Shown in pieces: positions 6,769-10,054 of a stretch of 10,054 nucleotides of DNA; position 1 is the stretch's first letter; each line of letters begins with the position of its first letter. The stretch spans positions 1 through 10,054 of the forward strand of contig JABFST010000137.1 in NCBI GenBank assembly GCA_013140465.1. Reading direction: 5' to 3'. The position numbers and the translations under genes are program-made. Source of the stretch: Methylococcaceae bacterium (lineage in GTDB: Bacteria; Pseudomonadota; Gammaproteobacteria; Methylococcales; Methylomonadaceae). The notes below the pieces were generated by a model. The model saw only the letters and a list, made by a program, of their open reading frames with translations. It searched no databases and was not told the DNA's origin.

Positions 6769-6847
6769 GGCAATAAGCCATCCCAACAAAAACAAAGGGA
6801 TCAAAGATTGTGATATAGGCGGCGGCTTATGATTTTGTTGGGTTGCC
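6769..6847. repeat. Inverted-repeat element with possible pseudoknot topology
   Basis: CCCAACAAAA (6782-6791) pairs perfectly with TTTTGTTGGG (6833-6842). ATAAGCC (6773-6779) pairs with GGCTTAT (6824-6830). The order of the arms is a-b-a'-b', so as RNA the two stems cross as in an H-type pseudoknot. Outer GGCA (6769-6772) and TGCC (6844-6847) can extend the first stem. As DNA it could instead be a small MITE-like or REP-like repeat. It lies ~140 bp upstream of the three-gene operon. Confidence 0.4.
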
Positions 6848-6907
6848 AAAAAGCGCGGCGATCCAACCTATGTGACCTTGCTTCTTTGGCCCGACCTTTT
6901 CGTAAAG

Positions 6908-6950
6908 TCTGTATTGAAATCTGTATTGGAAAAATTATTTAGACTACAAT
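6908..6950 (+). promoter_or_regulatory. Possible promoter region of the three-gene operon, with a tandem motif
   Basis: TCTGTATTG occurs twice (6908-6916 and 6920-6928) with a 12-bp period, about one helical turn, as in many operator or activator sites. A -10-like TACAAT follows at 6945-6950, 39 bp before the first ATG. No -35 at standard spacing is convincing (TTGGAA at 6926-6931 is only 13 bp away), so an activator may be needed if this is the promoter. Confidence 0.35.
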
Positions 6951-6988
6951 AATCCTATCGTGTGGACATCTTTAACCCCCAGACCTAA

Positions 6989-7744
6989 ATGACATCTAAG
7001 CAGCTACCTACAAAACTTGGAAAAGAGCCGTTAATCGATGTGGTTTGCGGTGTAAATTTTGATAGTGAACATTCAGCAGAAACCATATTGCCAGGGTTAC
7101 TTTTATCAAAACTTACGGGCAAACAACCAAGATTTGAAACATTACCAGTCGCACAATTGCCCCAAATGGTTCGCGATAGTGATCCTAATTTACAAAATGC
7201 GCCACTTATGCGTATCGTGGTCGATGAGCAATTTACGATTCTAATCGGGTCTAAATGGTTGGGAGTTGGCTGTCAAATGCCATATTCTGGCTGGTCGTCT
7301 TTTAAGGAAATGATACAGATGGTTTTTGGCGTACTTAGCAATGTGCCATCCATGAGAAGCATTGAGCGACACTCCTTAAAATATGTAGACTTCATTAAAT
7401 CTGATAGTGGGATTGTATTAATGACTAAATTTAACTTGAAAATTGAGGTGGCAGGTCAAGAATTAACAGATCAGGCAACCCAAATCAGGACCGAGATCCT
7501 TGAAGGTGCTTTTGTGCATGCAGTTACTATCATGTCTCCAGCTAATGCTGTGCAACCTGATGGACATAGTATTCCTGGAGCGTTAATTGATGTTGATACC
7601 CACCGAATAGAAAAATTTACCCTTAACGATTTTTTATCTCAACTATCTAATTTACTTGATGAGATTCACCTCTCTAACAAAGCATTTTTCTTTAATTTGT
7701 TAAGTAACGCTGGACTAGAAGAATTGGAGCCTAAATATGACTAG
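6989..7744 (+). CDS. TIGR04255-family protein of unknown function (first gene of accessory operon)
   Basis: The 251-residue protein has the layout I associate with the sporadically distributed TIGR04255 family: an N-terminal KEPLIDVVCGVNF (12-24), a central Ser-Gly-Trp segment followed by FKEMI (100-109), RHSLKYVDFI (127-136) and GALIDVDTHR (197-206). A C-terminal helix LLDEIHLSNKAFFFNLL (222-238) is rich in bulky hydrophobics, and the length is typical. No catalytic motif, signal peptide or membrane helix is visible, so it is probably a cytosolic binding or scaffold protein. The role of the family is not known to me. The ATG at 6989 has no clear Shine-Dalgarno sequence. Its 3' end overlaps the next gene by eight bases. 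Base composition is visibly more AT-rich than in the receptor operon, which suggests horizontal acquisition. Family assignment is from memory of motif layout, not a search. Confidence 0.75.
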   Translation: MTSKQLPTKLGKEPLIDVVCGVNFDSEHSAETILPGLLLSKLTGKQPRFETLPVAQLPQMVRDSDPNLQNAPLMRIVVDEQFTILIGSKWLGVGCQMPYSGWSSFKEMIQMVFGVLSNVPSMRSIERHSLKYVDFIKSDSGIVLMTKFNLKIEVAGQELTDQATQIRTEILEGAFVHAVTIMSPANAVQPDGHSIPGALIDVDTHRIEKFTLNDFLSQLSNLLDEIHLSNKAFFFNLLSNAGLEELEPKYD

Positions 7745-8300
7745 TATTTCTTTGAATAGATCACAGAAATCTCTTCATCCGTTTATAACTGACCGTTCAT
7801 ATGATAATAACGCTTATTCATCTTCATATGCAAAGTGGATGCTGTCTCATGTTTTTGCTGAGGCTAATATTTATAGTGAAAATATATCTCAAAAAAATAT
7901 ACATGTCACTTACAGCCAAAATGGAGCAGAACTACCAAAGGTATTTGTATCAATAATAGGAGTCCCTTCGATCAAATGCCACTGGCCAAAATCCAACTGG
8001 GTTAAGAATATTCTGCAACTTTGCAATACCCAAAACGAGGATGCTGCACTTAAAGAAATCGCACTACATACATCACGATTAAAAGTTAATAATGAGTTTT
8101 CAAAGCTTTCAACTGACCTATTAAGTTTTGAAATTAATAAGCTCCCAGACATTGTTTTGATTGCACTGCTTAGAAATACATTTTCAGTTCGCTCGCATAT
8201 TTCATGCTGGGATTCTTTGAGAGATCAAATTGAACAGATTTTAGAAAAACGTAATCGTAATCCCCGATTATTGCTACGTGGTTTAAAGAACTATTCTTAA
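7737..8300 (+). CDS. Unrecognised protein, middle gene of accessory operon
   Basis: I do not recognise the family of this 187-residue protein. The N-terminal half is polar (Ser, Asn, Tyr, Gln). It contains a beta-like stretch PKVFVSIIGVPSIKCHW (67-83) that suggests a small alpha/beta domain. The C-terminal third looks helical and is the most conserved-looking part: LPDIVLIALLRNTFSVR (136-152), then a Trp-Asp helix (158-171) and a basic end NPRLLLRGL (175-183). There is no signal peptide or membrane helix. It starts inside the upstream gene (ATGACTAG overlap), with GGAG at 7726-7729 seven bases before the ATG, so translation is coupled. The downstream gene begins one base after its stop. It is the most AT-rich gene in the window by eye. 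The tight packing suggests that it works with, or forms a complex with, its neighbours. Confidence 0.7.
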   Translation: MTSISLNRSQKSLHPFITDRSYDNNAYSSSYAKWMLSHVFAEANIYSENISQKNIHVTYSQNGAELPKVFVSIIGVPSIKCHWPKSNWVKNILQLCNTQNEDAALKEIALHTSRLKVNNEFSKLSTDLLSFEINKLPDIVLIALLRNTFSVRSHISCWDSLRDQIEQILEKRNRNPRLLLRGLKNYS

Positions 8301-8301
8301 A

Positions 8302-8979
8302 TTGTTACGTTTAACTCCACTTTCTCTAGACTCTTGGCCAACGGAGTCTCTGCGTTTCGGATTTGCGATTCAGGTTTCAGATTCCGCAAGCAGACAGCTT
8401 CATGTAGCAGCTTTATATCGATTCGATAACTGTTTAAAGATAGGTGATCTTCAAAGTCATTTACGAACAAGGCGAGCTGAAGCCAGATCGTCTAACCACC
8501 TTTTTTGGGTTGCACCTGATCTCAGTGAAGAGGATCAAAGGATATTAGCTGCAAAAATTGACGCATGGCTTGACGAAAATGAGAACATGATTCCTTATTC
8601 AGTTGCTCACCCAGGAGGCGTAGTATTCAGAGACAATGTGTGGATCGGCAATGAGCCTGGACAAGGGCTCACCTGCGCGACGTTCATTGTGGAGCTATTT
8701 AACGAGCTCGGGATTCCATTTATTAATGTAGAAACTTGGCAGGAACGTATTGGCGATATTGAATGGGCGGAATGGATTCTTTCTTTACTATCTGAAAATA
8801 TGCCCCCTGAACATATTAAAGCGCAAAAGGAAAAAATTGGACAAACCGTCCGCATTCGCCCTTCTGATATAGCTGCGGCTGGTTATGTTGTTACTCAGGA
8901 GATGGTTGCGCCACTTCATTTTGACGAAGTGAACCCGATTTCTGAGTGCATTGAAAATACCTTACTTGGTCACAAGTAA
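8302..8979 (+). CDS. Putative permuted papain-like cysteine hydrolase, third gene of accessory operon
   Basis: The 225-residue protein likely starts at TTG 8302. The frame has an in-frame stop at 8284-8286 and no ATG or GTG between that stop and 8302, and this TTG follows the previous stop by one base (TAAATTG). The segment GLTCATFIVELFNELGIPF (122-140) resembles the Cys-bearing helix of NlpC/P60 and YiiX/LRAT-like enzymes, with Cys125 at the expected helix start. QLHVAALYRFDN (32-43) offers His34 upstream, the order expected in circularly permuted members, where His precedes Cys. The C-terminal half continues with helices and RIRPSDIAAAG (183-193). If the fold is right it could hydrolyse an amide, ester or isopeptide bond. 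There is no signal peptide, so a periplasmic wall-hydrolase role is unlikely. The family call is motif-based and tentative; the gene itself is well supported by length and packing. Confidence 0.7.
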   Translation: MLRLTPLSLDSWPTESLRFGFAIQVSDSASRQLHVAALYRFDNCLKIGDLQSHLRTRRAEARSSNHLFWVAPDLSEEDQRILAAKIDAWLDENENMIPYSVAHPGGVVFRDNVWIGNEPGQGLTCATFIVELFNELGIPFINVETWQERIGDIEWAEWILSLLSENMPPEHIKAQKEKIGQTVRIRPSDIAAAGYVVTQEMVAPLHFDEVNPISECIENTLLGHK

Positions 8980-9086
8980 CAACAGCCCATAGACTGGAGA
9001 AACCCAACAAAGAATATAATCCAAATCAAGAGGGTTTGCCCAAGATTCTGGATACCCAATGTAATTTCTCATCAGCGGCAGGATAA

Positions 9087-9119
9087 AGACCTGCGAGGTT
9101 TATAAAACCTAGCAGGTCT
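9087..9119. repeat. REP-like 33-nt hairpin downstream of the accessory operon
   Basis: AGACCTGC (9087-9094) pairs with GCAGGTCT (9112-9119), and AGGTTT (9096-9101) pairs with AAACCT (9105-9110). The result is 14 pairs with one internal G/A mismatch and a 3-base loop. It lies about 110 bp after the third operon gene. It could stall or end transcription, but there is no T-tract. Palindromes of this kind are frequent as dispersed REP elements. Confidence 0.6.
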
Positions 9120-9173
9120 GCCACCAATGCCTATATTTAATGAGACGTTACACACCTTCCGCTTAACCCAAAT

Positions 9174-9216
9174 TCACTTCTTACTCTAACAGGTCGCGCT
9201 AGCAAACCGACCTGCC
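9174..9216 (+). repeat. 43-bp direct repeat, right copy (D2)
   Basis: This is the partner of 6651-6693, ungapped and in the same orientation. This copy also contains a 7-bp inverted repeat (CAGGTCG with CGACCTG) that the left copy has lost or never had, so the hairpin is not what is conserved between the two. Confidence 0.55.
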
Positions 9217-9297
9217 TAACCCAGCACCTAAACTGCGTTTTGGTAGTTAGCTGCGAGACTATTAAAACACCTTCCCAAAGCGAACTGGCTTTTTTAA

Positions 9298-9347
9298 GCC
9301 ATTGATTTTAAAACCTCTCCCACATAGATACTTGTACAGTCTCTAGC
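9298..9347 (+). repeat. Dispersed intergenic repeat, copy C (shortened)
   Basis: GCCATTGATTTT (9298-9309) and ACAGTCTCTAGC (9336-9347) match copy A at both ends. About 20-26 central bases present in copies A and B are missing. Its left flank forms a small stem, GGCTT-TTTT-AAGCC (9287-9300). The right end lies about 15 bp from the stop codon of the convergent MOSC gene. Confidence 0.65.
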
Positions 9348-9361
9348 TGGCTAAGCCGCTA

Positions 9362-10054
9362 TTAAAGCGGCGGCTGGTTTGCGCCTGTTTCGAGTATGTC
9401 TACCGCATCCCCCACTGTCAGCACGCCTGTTTGCGCGTGCAGGGCATTTTGCCCAAAGTAGACGTTGTTCTGCCATTTTCGGGTGCGGTTTAGGGTGCTT
9501 AGCGGTTCTTTGCCGGAGAGGGCGGTGCTGGGGTCTATGGTGGGAATGGCGCAGCGCGAGCAAGGCTTGGGCAGCCTAAAGTCCAACGCGCCTATGCGGA
9601 TTTTGCGCCAGCTGTCTTCGGCATAAGCGGGGCAGCCCGAGACCACTAGATTGGGCCGAAAACGGCTCATCGGCAGTTCCAACTGCATGGCTTGATTGAG
9701 TGCGTGCAAGGAGTTTTCGGCAATAATTAAAAACGGAAACCCATCCGAAAACGCCACGCGGTCGGTGGCTATGCCATAGTCGGCATCCACAGGCCGGATC
9801 ATGTCGTCGGTTTGATACACCAAACGGCAGTCTAGCCCCAAAAACTGGCTAAACCACGCATCTGCCGCCGCCGATACGCACAAGGCCGGGCATTGGTCCC
9901 GCCATATTGTTACGCTGACGCGCGTACCTGCCGTAGGTGTTAAGGGCAGCGACAACGCCGCCATATTCGGGGCAGTCAGGCATAATTGCCCATCGGTATT
10001 GGCGGATTGGATTAAGGCCATGCGTGGTAAACGCCGCTGAGTTAAAAATTGCCC
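9362..10054 (-). CDS. MOSC-domain protein (YcbX/mARC-like), N-terminus beyond the window
   Basis: The frame stays open past the Met at 10021 to the window edge (visible upstream residues GQFLTQRRLPR), so that Met is internal and the gene is truncated. GQFLTQRRLPRMALI is the typical end of the first part of the MOSC N-terminal beta-barrel domain. Numbering from the Met at 10021, the MOSC domain shows FPFLIIAENSLHALN (95-109), MSRFRPNLVVSGC (118-130), EDSWRKIRIG (135-144), KPCSRCAIPTIDP (152-164), KEPLSTL (171-177), VYFGQNAL (187-194) and VGDAVDIL (203-210). The Cys in the PCSRC region is the likely molybdenum ligand. YcbX and mARC proteins bind molybdenum cofactor and reduce N-hydroxylated compounds. 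E. coli YcbX has an extra C-terminal 2Fe-2S domain. This protein ends just after the MOSC core, so it would need a separate electron donor. Function is inferred from the family. Confidence 0.9.
   Translation of the reverse strand, partial: GQFLTQRRLPRMALIQSANTDGQLCLTAPNMAALSLPLTPTAGTRVSVTIWRDQCPALCVSAAADAWFSQFLGLDCRLVYQTDDMIRPVDADYGIATDRVAFSDGFPFLIIAENSLHALNQAMQLELPMSRFRPNLVVSGCPAYAEDSWRKIRIGALDFRLPKPCSRCAIPTIDPSTALSGKEPLSTLNRTRKWQNNVYFGQNALHAQTGVLTVGDAVDILETGANQPPL

Larger units (their letters stand above)
6031..6988. other. 958-bp repeat-rich region without intact genes
   Basis: This stretch holds several repeats and a gene remnant, each listed separately. Near its left end, GATAGGCAA (6057-6065) and TTGCCTATC (6106-6114) form a 9-bp inverted repeat around a GC-rich hairpin. 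A related motif, CCCG(T/C)AGGGCG followed by TTTC, occurs at 6038 and again at about 6638, suggesting another short repeat family. The frame after the 6030 stop stays open to 6177 but lacks a start codon, and I do not call it a gene. The density of repeats plus a truncated gene suggests a site of past insertion and deletion. Confidence 0.65.
8980..9361. other. 382-bp intergenic region between convergent genes, with three repeats
   Basis: No gene is seen. Downstream of the accessory operon, AAACCC (near 9000) and GGGTTT (near 9032) could form a weak stem, but no clear terminator is present. The rest is taken up by a REP-like hairpin, the right copy of the 43-bp repeat and copy C of the dispersed repeat, each listed separately. 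GCCGCT (9355-9360) and AGCGGC (9366-9371) form a small hairpin with the MOSC gene's stop codon in its loop. Confidence 0.6.

Noticed and set aside
1..10054. CRISPR arrays, tRNA or rRNA genes, complete IS elements
   Set aside because: There are no regularly spaced identical repeats, no cloverleaf or rRNA-like segment, and no transposase frame. The repeats present are short, diverged and irregularly spaced.

Overview
The window looks like a chromosomal segment of a Gram-negative bacterium, probably a gammaproteobacterium. The evidence is a TonB-dependent outer-membrane receptor with a Sec signal peptide, a PepSY-type inner-membrane protein and a YcbX/mARC-like MOSC protein. I cannot name the genus. 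Methylotroph-like or sulfur-oxidising gammaproteobacteria would fit, but this is only an impression. Conserved transport and metabolic genes alternate with AT-richer accessory genes, separated by unusually repeat-rich intergenic DNA.

Layout. Positions 1-105 (minus) are the first 35 codons of a gene that runs off the left edge. Positions 156-1442 (minus) encode a nitrilase-superfamily protein with a complete Glu-Lys-Cys triad behind a ~195-residue N-terminal region I do not recognise. A 563-bp gap (1443-2005) holds a dispersed repeat, a perfect 14-bp palindrome and a leader with two mutually exclusive pairings over the next gene's ribosome binding site. Positions 2006-5326 (plus) are a two-gene uptake operon: a TonB-dependent receptor, probably for a ferric siderophore, and a four-helix PepSY protein, the usual partner thought to reduce the imported metal complex. 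Positions 5406-6030 hold a compact regulated unit: a promoter overlapped by a palindromic operator, a ribbon-helix-helix repressor, and a translationally coupled two-helix membrane protein.

Positions 6031-6988 have no intact gene. They contain a second copy of the dispersed repeat, a REP-like hairpin abutting a 50-codon remnant of a second PepSY gene, a 43-bp repeat, and a possible pseudoknot or small mobile repeat. Positions 6989-8979 (plus) are a tightly packed three-gene accessory operon: a TIGR04255-type protein, an unrecognised protein, and a protein resembling permuted papain-like cysteine hydrolases. Positions 8980-9361 again carry repeats: a 33-nt REP hairpin, the second 43-bp repeat and a third dispersed-repeat copy. 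Positions 9362-10054 (minus) are the C-terminal part of a MOSC protein that continues past the right edge.

The best candidate for an undescribed system is the three-gene operon. It is compact, AT-rich, made of poorly characterised proteins, and bracketed by direct copies of two repeat families, as expected of an exchangeable cassette. The RHH/two-helix pair and the nitrilase-like protein are weaker candidates. None of the functional proposals could be tested here.
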